Below are positions 1-10,779 of a stretch of DNA of 64,000 nucleotides, in pieces. How positions within the stretch are numbered: position 1 is the first letter of the stretch; the number at the start of each line of letters is the position of its first letter. The notes under the pieces were generated by a model, which worked only from the letters and a program-made list of their open reading frames with translations, did not search any database and was not told the origin of the DNA. Position numbers and translations under genes: made by a program. The DNA is from Calamus simplicifolius (lineage: Eukaryota > Streptophyta > Magnoliopsida > Arecales > Arecaceae): NCBI GenBank assembly GCA_900491605.1, contig UESW01001596.1, positions 88,796 through 152,795 on the forward strand, given 5' to 3'.

Positions 1-1149
1 TCTACTATGACATTGCTTGGATTTCATACTCCTCAAATAAGCATGCAATATGACTTGACCAAGTTGCAAGGAACCTTAACTTGTTAGCAAGTACTCAACC
101 TAAGCCGTTCATCAGCCCATGCAATTAAAGTAAGGTCGTAACTCGCAAGAACTCCATACCCGCTCAAACTCCATGATTTCCCTTTTATAAAGTGGTGCCC
201 ATTTATAAGGGACTCCACCTTCAACCACTCACAAATAAAAATCAAAGACCCTTAAAATACCACACTCGTGCTGATAAGCACCAGCTCCTCAGCTTAGTAA
301 TATCCATATATAGCAGATCCAACACAATGGTGAAAGAACATAATACACAAGCAAACAGATCAAAAAGTTTGAACTTGAAAGCTTTATATGGATCACCTCT
401 AAACCACATGATTAATGTGATAACTACAATCCACCAAAACAGCTTTTTTAGGTCCCTATGAGGACTGGAGAAGTAAATATTTTTCAAACAGGCAAAGTAG
501 ATTTTTGATTCTTACAAGAAACATTGACAAAGTCATTTTATAGAGCAACATGCTCATAGAGAAGAGCATCACCACATGATAAGACAGTAGAAAATATCTT
601 TATATTCAGTAATTCCATGAGGCAGAACCCCTATCCAGAGAAACTTGGGCAAGAAATAATTCAGGAATATCAATAAGAGTGCAGATCTTGAAAATTATTT
701 TACAAGAATGGCACATCTTAAAAGTCAATATAAACATATATAGTTAGAACAGTGTGGTCACCTAATTGTGTGGAACAATGTGGCTCGAGGATGATGAGAG
801 CCAATTTGTTGCATCTGTGGACCTTTCTGATCAATAGTGTTATCGATGAGCTATATATCATGAACAGAGAAATCAAATATTAAATAAAGATTACAATGAT
901 GTTTCTAAACCCAAACAAAACTTACCAAAAGTACATGTCTGAGAGAGTTATGAACCTATGGACACATTGGAAATCTGAATGAAGATGAAAGCAATTGTAG
1001 ATGTGTGTTCCGTGGGAAATCTGAATGGAGATGAAAGCAATTGTGTTCAATTGACAGAAGCAGAGTAATCTCAGGATGAAGACAGGTTAGACCTGGTGTC
1101 TAACTATATTTCTGAAAAGAAAAAAAAGCAAATGTAGATGTGTAATGAT
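1..1149. other. No recognisable gene; short tandem duplication
   Basis: I see no coding region that can be supported here; the open frames are short and low in complexity. A 46-bp tandem duplication lies at about 969-1048 (two near-identical copies). The stretch could be intronic or flanking DNA of a gene to the left of the window, but nothing shows that directly. Confidence 0.4.
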
Positions 1150-1407
1150 CTAAAGGGAAAAAAAAAAAAGGAATAGAATTTGTACCCATGGGCAGCTATG
1201 AAGGCTAGGAGTTGGCTGGAGACATATGTCATCACACTTGCCAGCCTTAGAGACCAGGCTCTTAATAGATTGTACAATCTCCAAAAGAACAGACAGCAGG
1301 GCTTCTAGCTCTGTCTGTTTCTGCCGCAACTCAGCATGTTCCTGTTGAATGGCCTCCAGTTGTTCCTTCAAGGTGCGAATCTCCTCATCAACCTCCATGG
1401 CCTTGGC
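1150..1407 (-). CDS. Possible coiled-coil exon (unrecognised gene)
   Basis: The minus strand reads 85 codons from 1407 to a stop at 1150, with an ATG at 1398. The frame is preceded by a pyrimidine run and an AG acceptor (1409-1408), so it may be an internal or last exon that starts with Ala-Lys-Ala before the Met. The first 45 residues are charged and heptad-like (EIRTLKEQLEAIQQEHAEL), consistent with a coiled coil; the tail is hydrophobic and Phe-rich and probably lies past the true end. The sequence resembles the C-terminal coiled coils of En/Spm TnpA-like proteins in style only. I do not recognise the gene, and it could equally be a TE fragment. Confidence 0.3.
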   Translation of the reverse strand, partial: AKAMEVDEEIRTLKEQLEAIQQEHAELRQKQTELEALLSVLLEIVQSIKSLVSKAGKCDDICLQPTPSLHSCPWVQILFLFFFSL

Positions 1408-2890
1408 CTAAAAAAATCTAGGTTCTTGGACCCAAAGACCAACAGATGAGGGACCCAGCTCTAACATGTGGTTATGCCTATGCCTCTCCAATCCCATAAC
1501 CTGTGGGAAGACGTAATCAATCACAGACAACACAGTTCTGGTGTGTCATGCAATAAACAGTCTTTATTTTATTTAGCATACACTAAAGAAAATGCATTAT
1601 ATATTATTCGAAATAAATATTATTGCAAATTTAGTGATAAATAACCATTCAAGCTAAAAAAGGACATTCAATGCATGATGCTCCTGCCACTATGGAGTCT
1701 GGCAAGGGTTTGATGTATGTAGTCATATCTCAGCTTGCAGAGAGACTATTTCTATATTTTGATACCCATGCCAGAGATAGAGTGACTTTGCCACTGCACT
1801 AACACCCACCCCCTGAATAATAAATATTTCTACATAAGGATGACAAAAGTATCACTATTGGAACCTGTGAGTAGTAACGTGGACTGTGGATTGGAGGAGC
1901 TCGAAGGGTACTCTGGGGCCTGCTTCTGGCTTGGATTGAAGGGGCTGAAATTATTATAGCATAGGAACTATTACAAAGCATGACATTAAAATAAATTAGA
2001 ACTGAACAATTAAATTAAAACATAGCAGAATTTCTTAGACTCTCTTTGGCTCATAAGAACTGTTCTATAAGTGAAAATTGTAATGGTATGCAAACAAAGC
2101 ATGAGAATAAAGTCACATGCATGGAACAAAAAACAATAATGAGTTATGTAAACACAAAGAAAAACTGGAACCTAGTAAAAACAATTTAGACAGGTGACCT
2201 GAGAGCCTATGTTCAGAGAGAGAAATGAACATATTAAAGATGAACCAGGACATTTAGGAGGGTGTAGCATGCAATCAATTATGTAGACCAATGAGTCCAA
2301 TACTTGTCTGCAAGGGAGTTTCTTAGCAACTCCAAGAAGTTAGTCCAGATGGAACAAACTAACTAAATCAATTACCAGAACAGAGATAATGAAATTGAAA
2401 TCATCAGTCTAATTAAAAGGTTTATTCCATGATTTTCCCACAAAGTTGTGGGTTGAAGATACACGTACACTATTTTTAGAAGAATAATATAGAGAGTGAC
2501 TTACTCAACCACAAAACATGTGATAATGTTATGTAGGTCGAACTGAGAACCAAGCTGAACTAATCTCATAGGGTCCATTTGGGCATAAACCAGTTCTGCT
2601 CCATGTCAAGGGCTTGGGCAACTCAATCCAACCCAAACTGAACCTGTTTATAATATAATATAATAAATTATCTTAAATTTTGTTGAATTAGATTTTCATG
2701 GTTTACTTTTTCTTTGTAGGGCAGAGTGGTTTTTGTTCAACAACATGTTATATTTTCTATAGTCTATCTTTTGGGCTCTCTTGTTGCATAATGCAGTTGA
2801 AGACTAATTGTTGAGTTTTGTTGTTACTAGTCCAAAATAACTTTTACCAAATACAAATAATAAGTTATTATTTTGAATTTTATCATTTTC
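1408..2890. other. No recognisable gene
   Basis: AT-rich non-coding DNA. No long open frame, RNA gene or terminal repeat is visible. A 60-codon minus-strand frame near 1800-1980 has no recognisable motif and was not called. Confidence 0.4.
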
Positions 2891-2894
2891 AAAA

Positions 2895-3185
2895 AGGGTT
2901 TTGATCTTTAATGGAGCATGGCTCTGATTTTTAATGAAGTAAGGCTCCAAGTCTTTAATAGAGAAGAGCTTTCAGAATTTGATAAAGCGAGGCTTTGATT
3001 TTGATGGAGTAGGGCTTCAGAGTTTTGATAGAACAGGAATCCTAATTTGATGAAACAAGGCTCCGTTCGGTCTTCAATGCAACAGGGTTCCAAAGTTTTG
3101 ATGGAGCAAAGTTTCAAGTCTCTGATTGAGTGGAGCTCTGATTTTGATGGAGCAAGACTTTAGAAATTTTGATGGAGTATTGAAA
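2895..3185. repeat. Degenerate minisatellite, left part
   Basis: Loosely repeated units of about 28-40 bp share the core TTTGATGGAGCAAGGCT. The same repeats resume at about 3815-4140 after the LINE fragment, so this is one array interrupted by an insertion. The 69-codon minus-strand frame over it is only the repeat read in one frame. Confidence 0.65.
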
Positions 3186-3194
3186 ATTGCAAGC

Positions 3195-3815
3195 CAAAAG
3201 ATATCAAGAAGTAAAAAGTTTAGGCATTTATGATCAATTATCTAGCAAGAAGGTAAAATAGGTAAAGATGTGAATCATAGAGTTAAAGCAAGATGGACTA
3301 AATGAAGGAGTGCTTCGAAAGTATTGTATGATTGTCGCATCCTATTAAAATTGAAAGAAAAATTTTATAAAACCACTATTAGGCCAGCTATGCTATATGA
3401 AATAGAGTGTTGAGTAATATTAAAAAATAAATTAAGTGTGACAGAAATGCATATGTTAAAGTGGATATGTAGTAAAACTTTAAAGATAAAATTAGAAATA
3501 AAAATATAAGAGAAATGATAGGAGTAGCCCCAATTAAAGATAAAATAAGAAAAAATCGATTGCGATGGTTTGGACATATACAATGTAGACCTTTAGATGC
3601 TCCAGTTAGAAAGAGTGATCTTTTAACAATCTATGGTAAGGATAGAGGTAGAGATAGATCTAAACTAATATGAACAAAAATGATTAAAAATATATAACTA
3701 TTTATAATTTGAATGTCGACTTGGTCCTAAATAGAGCAGAGTGGAGGAAGCAAATTTATATAGCTGACCCTATGTAATTGGGAAAAGGCTTAGATGAGTT
3801 TTGAGTTGAGTAGAA
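3195..3815 (+). pseudogene. LINE reverse-transcriptase C-terminal remnant
   Basis: The plus strand encodes, with several stops and frame changes, the well-known C-terminal end of plant LINE polyproteins. Visible in order are KDVNHRVKARW, LKLKEKFYKTTIRPAMLY, EMHMLKWIC, a degraded IRE..GVAPIKDK block, LRWFGHIQ followed by PLDAPVRKSD, then an ADPM-LGKGLDEF ending. In this family these motifs follow the catalytic RT domain. It is a 5'-truncated, long-dead copy with no visible poly(A) tail. It sits inside a degenerate minisatellite, which marks its approximate borders on both sides. Confidence 0.85.
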
Positions 3816-4140
3816 CTTCAGAACTTTGGTGAAATAGGGCTTTAAAGTTTTGATGAAGCAAAGCTCCATATCTTTGATGGAGTAAGGTTCTAATGTTTAA
3901 TGGACTAGGGTTCTAAAATTTTGATAGAGTAAAGCTCTAAGTCTTTGATAAAGTAGGAGTTCTATTTTGATGGAGCAGAACTTTGAGACTTTGATGGAAT
4001 AAGATTTCAGGACTTTGATGAAACAAGGCTTTGGTTTTTGATAGATTCAGGCTCTAGAGTTTAAATGAAGTAAGGCTTGATACTTTAATGAAGTAGGCCT
4101 CCATGATGTTGATGGAGTTTGGCTCTGGGCTTTAAGAGAG
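3815..4140. repeat. Degenerate minisatellite, right part
   Basis: Continuation of the array seen at 2895-3185, with the same TTTGATGGAG.A.GGCT core at irregular spacing. Confidence 0.6.
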
Positions 4141-4600
4141 CAAAGTTCTACTTTAGGTTAAATTAAGAGCATGACTCCTCTTTGACTTAGATTAGAAGTA
4201 GGGTTCTTCTTTAGCTCATATTAAGAGCATGGCTCCTTTTTGATTTTGATCAAAAGCATAGCTCTTCTTTGGTTCAATTAAGTTTGCTTGAATTATGAGC
4301 AAGCTCCTTTTTAAATCTAAGTTGGGTCCAAATTAGGAGCTAAGCCCTCATTCAAGTGGTGTCAAACTCAAATTAGGGGCATGGCTACTTTTTTTTTTTT
4401 TTTCTTTTTAGGTTGAGTTAGGCTCGAATTAGGAACATGACTCCTTTTTTGTTTGAATTGAACTTGATTTAGTAATAAGACTCCTCGTTGGTTTAAAACA
4501 AACCTCAAAAGAGTAGAGCTCCTTTTAAAGTCAATTAATTAGGACTCAAATTAGGAGTAGAGCTCCTCTTAAATTGTATTTTATTTTTTTCCTCTACTGG
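4140..4600. repeat. Degenerate repeats with GGAGC..GCTCC palindromes
   Basis: Irregular units repeat phrases such as AATTAGGAGCATGGCTCC followed by T-runs. Each core is a short inverted repeat (GAGC...GCTC). The type differs from the neighbouring GATGGAG array. There are no coding features. Confidence 0.5.
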
Positions 4601-5489
4601 TTCCTAATAGGCTTGGATGTGACTTTTATTACCATAAAAACAGAACTGGTATGAACTGTTGTATTAGTGGTGGATATTGAATGCTTAGGTTCTGTGGTAG
4701 TTCAAAAGACACGGGAGGAATGTGGATGGAAAGAAAGACCTACGGCTAATGAAGATTATCGATGCCAATTTTGTTCTTCTGTGCATGAAGAGAAAGGAGT
4801 TGTGCCCAATTGAAATGGATATTGCTGAGGTCTAATCAACACTCATGTTAAGGACTCGAAAAAAGGTTCCATTTAATTTTACTTGCTCCTTCGCCTTGGA
4901 GATCGATTGGTTTGACAACGCCACCCACCAAGGAGGGTGGCTGACTAGATATGAATACATGCCAACCCATTGTGTCCCATGGAAAATATAGAGTTGATTA
5001 GAATTGAAAACAAGCAGGACAGCATGGCGAAATTGGGCCTTAAAATAACATTCCTCTTAAAGGCACAACATGGGAGCTTGATTCAGTTGATGGCGAGGCA
5101 GTCTGAGAGCTGGGTGTTTTCTGTTGACGGCCAAAGGCCTACAAGTTACTATTTTCTTTAGAACTTTTCCTTCTCGCAATTATTGGATCAGCTTTTGTCT
5201 CTTTTGCTGCTTTAATCCTTAGTTTATCAATATAAAACAGCGTCTTATCCTAAACTACTGTCAGGATTATGATACTAAAGAGGGATCATTGCACACAAAA
5301 ATTCTGACTATTTAATTTTATGATAATTTTAATTTCTGAAAAAAAATGCAGAAAATAGAGCCTTGTGGAGAATATGAAGACTAGATTTGAACGGTTCAAG
5401 AAGAAAGTCCATGAGTAAGTACAGCGCCAGATTACCAAATTTCCAATTAAAAACGTTTGACATAATAATATTTTATTTATATGCATATA
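4601..5489. other. No recognisable gene
   Basis: Non-coding DNA up to the gypsy insertion site. The small frames at 4970-5161 and 5286-5486 show no family motif. Confidence 0.4.
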
Positions 5490-5589
5490 TTCATTGTTGG
5501 GGGGGGGGGGGGTAAAATCGCTATTGCATCAATATTCGTGCGAGGAGGCTAAGACTGACCCCGTCCCTCCGCCCGCCATGATGTCCCCG

Positions 5590-5815
5590 AGCTTCCCGTA
5601 GCTCAGCTCCCCCGAGCTCCCATAGCTTGGCTCCCCCGAGCTTTCCGTAGCTCGGCTCCCCCGAGCTCCCATAGCTCGTCTTCTCCGGGCTTCCATAGCT
5701 CGGCTTTCTCCGAGCTTCCATAGCTCGGCTTTCTCCGGACTTCTATAGCTCGGTTCTCCCCGAGCTTCCGTAGCTCAGCTCCCACGAGCTTCCCGTAGCA
5801 CGTCTTTTCCGAGCG
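5590..5815 (+). repeat. U3 tandem repeats of E1 LTR
   Basis: About nine copies of a roughly 24-26 bp unit built on the palindrome CCGAGCT...AGCTCGG. The equivalent block in the 3' LTR is at about 22150-22375, where unit order and point changes differ. Their position upstream of TATA suggests an enhancer-like or packaging role; that is inference. Confidence 0.75.
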
Positions 5816-6106
5816 GTCTATGATCCGATACTCACCCCCGCGGAACCTAGCGCAGGAGAGCCTAAACCTATCGTAACAGCATCTCAGGCAAAGAATTATG
5901 TTGAAGAGTGGTCTAGAACCTAATACGGCTACCTGGGACCTACGCACCTACCAGATCCCAAACAATCAAGGAGCTCTCCTAGCCGTCGATCCCTTAACAA
6001 ACAAGATACGGATCCCAACGGCCCCACAACGGCCTGATTCGATCCATCTCCGTATCCTAACAACCTTCGAACCTTCCAGAAGGCGCTCAAGATCCAGGTG
6101 ACAATC

Positions 6107-6114
6107 TATAAATA
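6107..6114 (+). promoter_or_regulatory. TATA box of E1 5' LTR
   Basis: TATAAATA, 300 bp before the LTR end, conserved in the 3' LTR at 22671-22678 and in both E2 LTRs (28740, 43772). It is the likely Pol II promoter for the genomic RNA. Confidence 0.75.
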
Positions 6115-6409
6115 TGACACTCCCAGATTCTCTCAGGTATGCGCTCACTCTCACTCTCCCACTCTCCCCAGCTGCTCGTTGGTGCTCCCCCCTCTAAAGC
6201 TCCCGATCGGCCGTCCCTGGAGAGACTCCCTGGAGAGATCCACCTCCCCATTTTCTGATTGATCGCCAATTTTTCCCACTGACTTGAGCGTCGGAGGGTC
6301 TTCCGCGGAGGGCCACCCCCAACGCCTCTCGCGCGAGGACTTCTATGCAGGTCCGCCCCAGGAGATCGACTGCGCCCGAGTCAGAGGATGGATTCCGGCG
6401 GCAACAGAT

Positions 6410-6426
6410 TGGCGCTAGAGGAAGGG
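6410..6426 (+). other. Primer binding site of E1
   Basis: TGGCGCTAGAGGAAGGG begins 3 bases after the LTR and is complementary to a tRNA 3' end (the TGG pairs with CCA). The TGGCGC form occurs in Tat and Athila elements. I cannot name the tRNA from memory. E2 carries the same 17 bases after its 5' LTR at 29061. Confidence 0.8.
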
Positions 6427-6491
6427 TCTCAAGTCCCGTTAAAACTTGAAGAAATGAGATAAAGATCTCGATCTGGAGTAGAACCTCTCTA

Positions 6492-7870
6492 ATGGCCAAT
6501 CGGAGAAGAGCGACCTCTGAAGCCCAAGACCAGGTCGCCTCCCAGAGACCTGATCCGGTGAGCAGTGTAGCGCCACCTCCTCCACCAATTGAAACCCCAT
6601 CGCCGCCAGCCATCCCGGTGACCCAGGACCAGTTCACCATGCTGGTCCAGCAAGTCCAGGCCCTAACCCACCTGGTCCAGGAGCGTTTCGCAGCTCCTCC
6701 CGGTCCGCACCTTCCTAAGGAGGCCGCGATCCCTTCTTCACCGGCGACTTCCTCCTTCGGTCCGCATGAAGCTGCGGACCCCCCACATCAACCCAGAGGG
6801 GACAAACCAGTCCCGCGAGGCGGCTGCGATAGGGATCCTCCCAGATCTCGACGAGCCCGGACCCTCTCCTGGTGTTTTCCCACCATGATTCAATGCCGTC
6901 CCTGCGCTCCCCTCGCCCAACTCCCTCTCTTACCGCTGAAGAGGAGATCCATCGGCAGATCAGGGAGATGCGCCAGGAGCTAGACGCCGCCAAGCAAGCC
7001 CATCCGCCTCAACCCAAAGCGGAACAGGGCATCCCTTTCTCCAAAGGGATCATGGAGGAAGTGATTCCCTCCCATGTCAAGCTACCAGCCATCGAACCCT
7101 ACCACGGCTCTTCTGACCCGGACGACCATCTCAGCAGCTTCCGGTCAATAATGATGTTCCACGGAGCATCCGACGCGATCATCTACCGTGCTTTCCCCTC
7201 CACCCTCAGAGGATCTGCCCGAACCTGGTTCAATGCCTTGAAGCCAGGTTCCATTGATTCATTTGACGAGCTGAGCCGTCTTTTTATTGGCCAGTTCGTC
7301 AGCAGCCGCCGCCACCGATGAAGGTCTGACTCCCTCTCCGAAGTCAAGTAGAGAGAGGGGGAGTCCTTGAGAAATTATCTTGATCGTTTTAATAAGGCCA
7401 TATTGGAGGTGGACCACCTTAATCATGAGGTGGCTATGTCCACCTTGGCAGGGGGAATCTCAAAGGAAAGCGACTTCTACCTGGCGATGGAAGTCAGCTA
7501 CCCCCCTAACCTCTCTGATATGATGGCCCTGGCGGACAAATACGCTAGGGTCGAAGAGTCGCGGAGAGTTGCCCGCGCCGAGCTGGCAAAGAAGAAGGAG
7601 CCCAAAGGTCCCGATAGGCACCGTCCCGCCCGTCGGCTGAGTCCACCTCGCCGCCAAAGAGCTCCCCCACTGCCGTCGAGGAATCGCTCCCGGAACCCAC
7701 CAGGCGATTCGATCGCTACACTCCACTAACCGTGCCCCGGGCGCAGATCCTCATGGAGATAGAATGCCAGCTCCCCCAGCCAGCTCCTCTCCGAGGGAAC
7801 CCGATCCGAAGAGACCCCACCAAATACTGCCACTACCACCGGGAGCACGGCCACGATACTGAAGAATGCT
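6492..7870 (+). pseudogene. E1 gag (capsid and nucleocapsid), frameshifted
   Basis: The frame opens with MANRRRATSEAQDQ 85 bp after the LTR. A Gln-rich helical stretch is followed by the retrotransposon gag (PF03732-type) core, with YHGSSDPDDHLSSF, STLRGSARTWFNAL and SFDELSRLFIGQF, then LRNYLDRFNKAILEV and DMMALADKYA. A basic Arg/Pro region follows, then a Tat-type zinc knuckle C-X2-H-X4-H-X4-C at about 7829-7870. The reading frame shifts near 6870 and 7720. Stops at 7319-7321 and shortly after replace codons that are CGA and CAG in E2, i.e. C-to-T changes. Gag would form the particle and bind the genomic RNA; this copy cannot. Confidence 0.9.
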
Positions 7871-8710
7871 GGCAGCTGAAAAATGAAATCGAGAGGCTGA
7901 TCCAGCGGGGACGACTGAATCAGTTCAGGAGGGTGCCCGAGCCAGGACAAGGAGGTGACCGCCAGCCCGAACCTCAACAACCTCCTCCTCCACCAAATCC
8001 GCCCGTGATTGGCCGCATCAACATGATCGAAGAGGCCGGCGGATCGAGCCCCAGGGACGATGGTGAAGGATCGGTGCCAAAGAAGGCATGGATGGGCGAG
8101 CTCTCTTTCTCCGATGATGATCTCCGAGGGATACAGTTCCCCCATGATGATGCATTAGTTGTATCCCTCAATTTGAATAACTATGATGTAAGTCGGATCC
8201 TTGTTGATAGTGGAAGTTTGGTGAATGTCTGTACCTCGATGTGTTTGCCAAGATGAAACTACTCATGGAAAACCTTCGAGCCGTGGATTCCACCTAATGG
8301 GATTCACAGGCGACATCATCATCCCGAAGGGGTCGTCACCCTGACGGTCCGCGCAGGAGCCTGGCCCCTTGTGGCCATTGTTTACACGGACTTCCTAGTG
8401 ACCAAACTCAGGTCCCCATACAACGCAATATTCGGCAGGCCCGGCCTAATGTCCCTCAAGGCAGTTGTCTCCATCCCACACTTATCCATGAAATTCCCCA
8501 CCGAGCAGGGAGTTGGAGTTGTTCGGGGAAGTCAATCCATGGCTCGGCAATGCTTCGTCACCAGCCTTCAGTCCAGAGTGCCGGAGGTTGATGGGCTAGA
8601 CGCTCGGGAGGACTTCGCCGAACAGCGAGGAGAACCAGCAGAGGAACTGGAGGAGGTGCCGTTGGATGAGGCTCGTCCCGACCGAACCATAAAAATGGGT
8701 CACTGATCAA
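7871..8710 (+). pseudogene. E1 protease region of pol
   Basis: Downstream of the zinc knuckle a Gln/Pro-rich linker leads to the aspartic protease, seen as SRILVDSGS with the catalytic D-S-G at about 8206-8214. Compared with E2, three single-base losses near 8227, 8293 and 8325 together restore the frame. The later part (LVTKLRSPYNAIFGRPGL, 8390-8460) is the C-terminal protease signature (the IxGR-like flap end). An acidic linker follows and the frame is lost again near 8700. There are no other genes here. Confidence 0.85.
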
Positions 8711-8729
8711 GGGAGAACCTCAGCACAGA

Positions 8730-9640
8730 TTGATCAAGTTTCTCCGAAGCAACGCTGATGCCTTCGCCTGGTCCGCTTCTGACATGCCGGGGATTAGCCC
8801 CGAGGTTCTCGTCCATCGTCTCAACGTGGACGAGATGCACAGGCCCGTCAAGCAGAAGAAAAGGAGCTTTGCCCCGAAACGACAAAAGGCCATTGAAGAA
8901 GAAGTAGATAAACTTATCAAGGCAAAATTCGTCCGGGAGGTAAATTATCCAAGCTGGCTATCAAATGTCGTCATGGTGAAGAAGTCGAACGACAAGTGGA
9001 GGATTTGCATTGACTTCGCCGACCTCAACAAAGCCTGCCCGAAGGATAGCTTCCCCCTTCCCCGGATCGACCAGCTCGTGGATGCCACCTCAGGTCACCA
9101 AATGCTGTCATTCATGGACGCTTATTCAGGCTACAATCAGATCCGGATGGCCCCCGAGGATGAAGAAAAGACCGCCTTCATAACCATCGAGGTATTTACT
9201 GTTACCGCATTATGCCCTTTGGTCTTAAAAATGTAGGTGCCACCTACCAAAGGTTGGTTAACAAAGTATTCAAGGAGCAAATCGGCCGAAATATGGAGGT
9301 GTATGTGGACGACATGCTGGTCAAGAGCAAAGAAGCATCGCGGCATGTCGAGGACCTCTCAGAGAGCTTTGCAACGCTCCGCAAATATGGGATGAGGCTC
9401 AATCCGACCAAATGCACCTTCGGCGTTAACTCCGGGAAGTTTCTCGGCTTCATGTCTCCCAGCGAGGTATCGAAGCTAACCCCCAGAAGATTCAAGCTCT
9501 CCAACAAATGGCGCCCCCGCATCTATTAAAGAGGTCCAGCGCCTAACTGGGAGGATAGCGGCCCTTAACCGCTTTGTGGCACGTTCGGCCGAGAGATGCC
9601 TCCCCTTCTTCAAAACCCTCCGGTCGGCTAAGAACTTCCG
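8730..9640 (+). pseudogene. E1 reverse transcriptase
   Basis: RT motifs appear in order: SWLSNVVMVKKSNDKWR, CIDFADLNKACPKDSFPLP, SFMDAYSGYNQIRM, then a +1 shift near 9200, MPFGLKNVGATYQRLVN, and the active site VYVDDMLVKS at about 9300-9330, followed by LNPTKCTFGV and GKFLGF. The YVDD box is intact, but the frame shifts near 9200 and the part after 9465 (thumb and connection) is frame-scrambled. In the family this enzyme copies the genomic RNA into DNA. Confidence 0.9.
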
Positions 9641-10560
9641 TTGGACTCCTGAATGCTAAAGATCATTTCAAGATCTCAAGAAATACCTCGGCTCGCCCCC
9701 ACTCCTTAGCAGTCCGAGCCCGGGCGAGACCCTGTTCTTGTACCTGGCTTTTCAGAAGGTGCCGTCTGTTCGGTGCTGGTTAGAGAGGAAAGCAAGGTCC
9801 AAAAGCCGATTTACTATGTCAGCAGGCTGCTCCGCGATGCGGAGACAAGATATAGCAGGATTGAAAAAATGGTGTTGGCCTTAGTCACCTCAGTTCGGAA
9901 GCTGCGACCGTATTTCCAGGCACATTCTGTGACGGTCCTGACCGACCAACCCATCAAGGCGGTGGTCCACCGTCCCGAGACATCAGGAAGAATGACCAAA
10001 TGGGCCATCGAGTTGAGTGAGCATGACATCCACTTTCAGCCTCGCCCAGCCATCAAAGCTCAGGTGCTAGCCGATTTCCTCCTTGAATGTACCATCCCGG
10101 AGGATGGCTCCACCCCAGACTCCCCCGAAGAACCAAAATCTGGAGCCCGGTGGCTCCTCCATGTCGACAGGTCATCTAACGCTCATCGCTCCGGCGCGGG
10201 CCTGGTTCTCACCAGTCCGGAGGGGGCAGTCTTTGAATATGGCGTCTGGTTCTCTTTCCCGGCCTCCAACAACGAAGCTGAGTATGAAGCCCTACTAGCC
10301 GGTCTCCGAATCGCCCGCAACCTGAAGGTGGAAAAGCTTAACGCCTTCACCGACTCGTAGCTAGTGGCTGGCCATGTACGAGGAGAGTTTGAGGCTCGGG
10401 AGCTGAACATGGTTCGATATCTTCAAGAGGTGTGGAGCCTGCTCCCCCATTTTTCTGAGTTTGAAATTACTCAGATTTCCAGATCCGAAAATGCCCGTGC
10501 TGATCTACTGTCCCGATTGGCGACCTCAGAGTCAATGGACGCCGAACAAAGGTTCCACCT
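9641..10560 (+). pseudogene. E1 dual RNase H (Ty3 RNH plus archaeal-type aRNH)
   Basis: 9773-10090 carries the Ty3 RNase H: YYVSRLLRDAETRYS, IEKMVLALV and LTDQPIKAVVHRP. From about 10140 a second RNase H of archaeal/plant type follows: HVDRSSNAHRSGAGLVL, NNEAEYEALLAGLRIA and FTDSxLVAGHVRGEFEA. The Asp, Glu and Asp catalytic positions are visible in it. A TAG at 10358-10360 stands where E2 has CAG, a C-to-T change. Two tandem RNase H domains are diagnostic of the Tat lineage. Confidence 0.9.
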
Positions 10561-10779
10561 AGAGACCCTGGGGAAACCCAGCATTGCGGAAGCCGACCGA
10601 ATAATGCAACTTGAAACCGAACCATCATGGTTCGATCCCATTCTGAAGTACCTCAAAGAAGGGTCGCTTCCGTTCGACCGGAGAGAGGCTAGAAAGCTAA
10701 AGCTGCAGGCCACCCAATATGTGCTGATCGACGATCAACTTTACAAATGGTCCTTCTCCATGCCACTGCTCAGATGCCT

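Larger units (their letters stand above)
5495..6406 (+). repeat. E1 5' LTR
   Basis: A 912-bp direct repeat matching 22068-22969. It begins TGTTGG with a G-run of 14 bases (the 3' copy has 6) and ends in CA. The U3 part holds GAGCTC-type tandem repeats; a TATA box lies at 6107-6114. The part from about 5831 to 6104 is identical to the 3' LTR, while the flanking parts have diverged by several per cent. Confidence 0.95.

Noticed and set aside
2908..3117. 69-codon minus-strand frame
   Set aside because: Repetitive peptide from the degenerate minisatellite.
5898..6101. 67-codon frame identical in both E1 LTRs
   Set aside because: It lies in LTR U3 before TATA; its identity in both copies is explained by the conserved or converted LTR patch, and no protein motif is seen.
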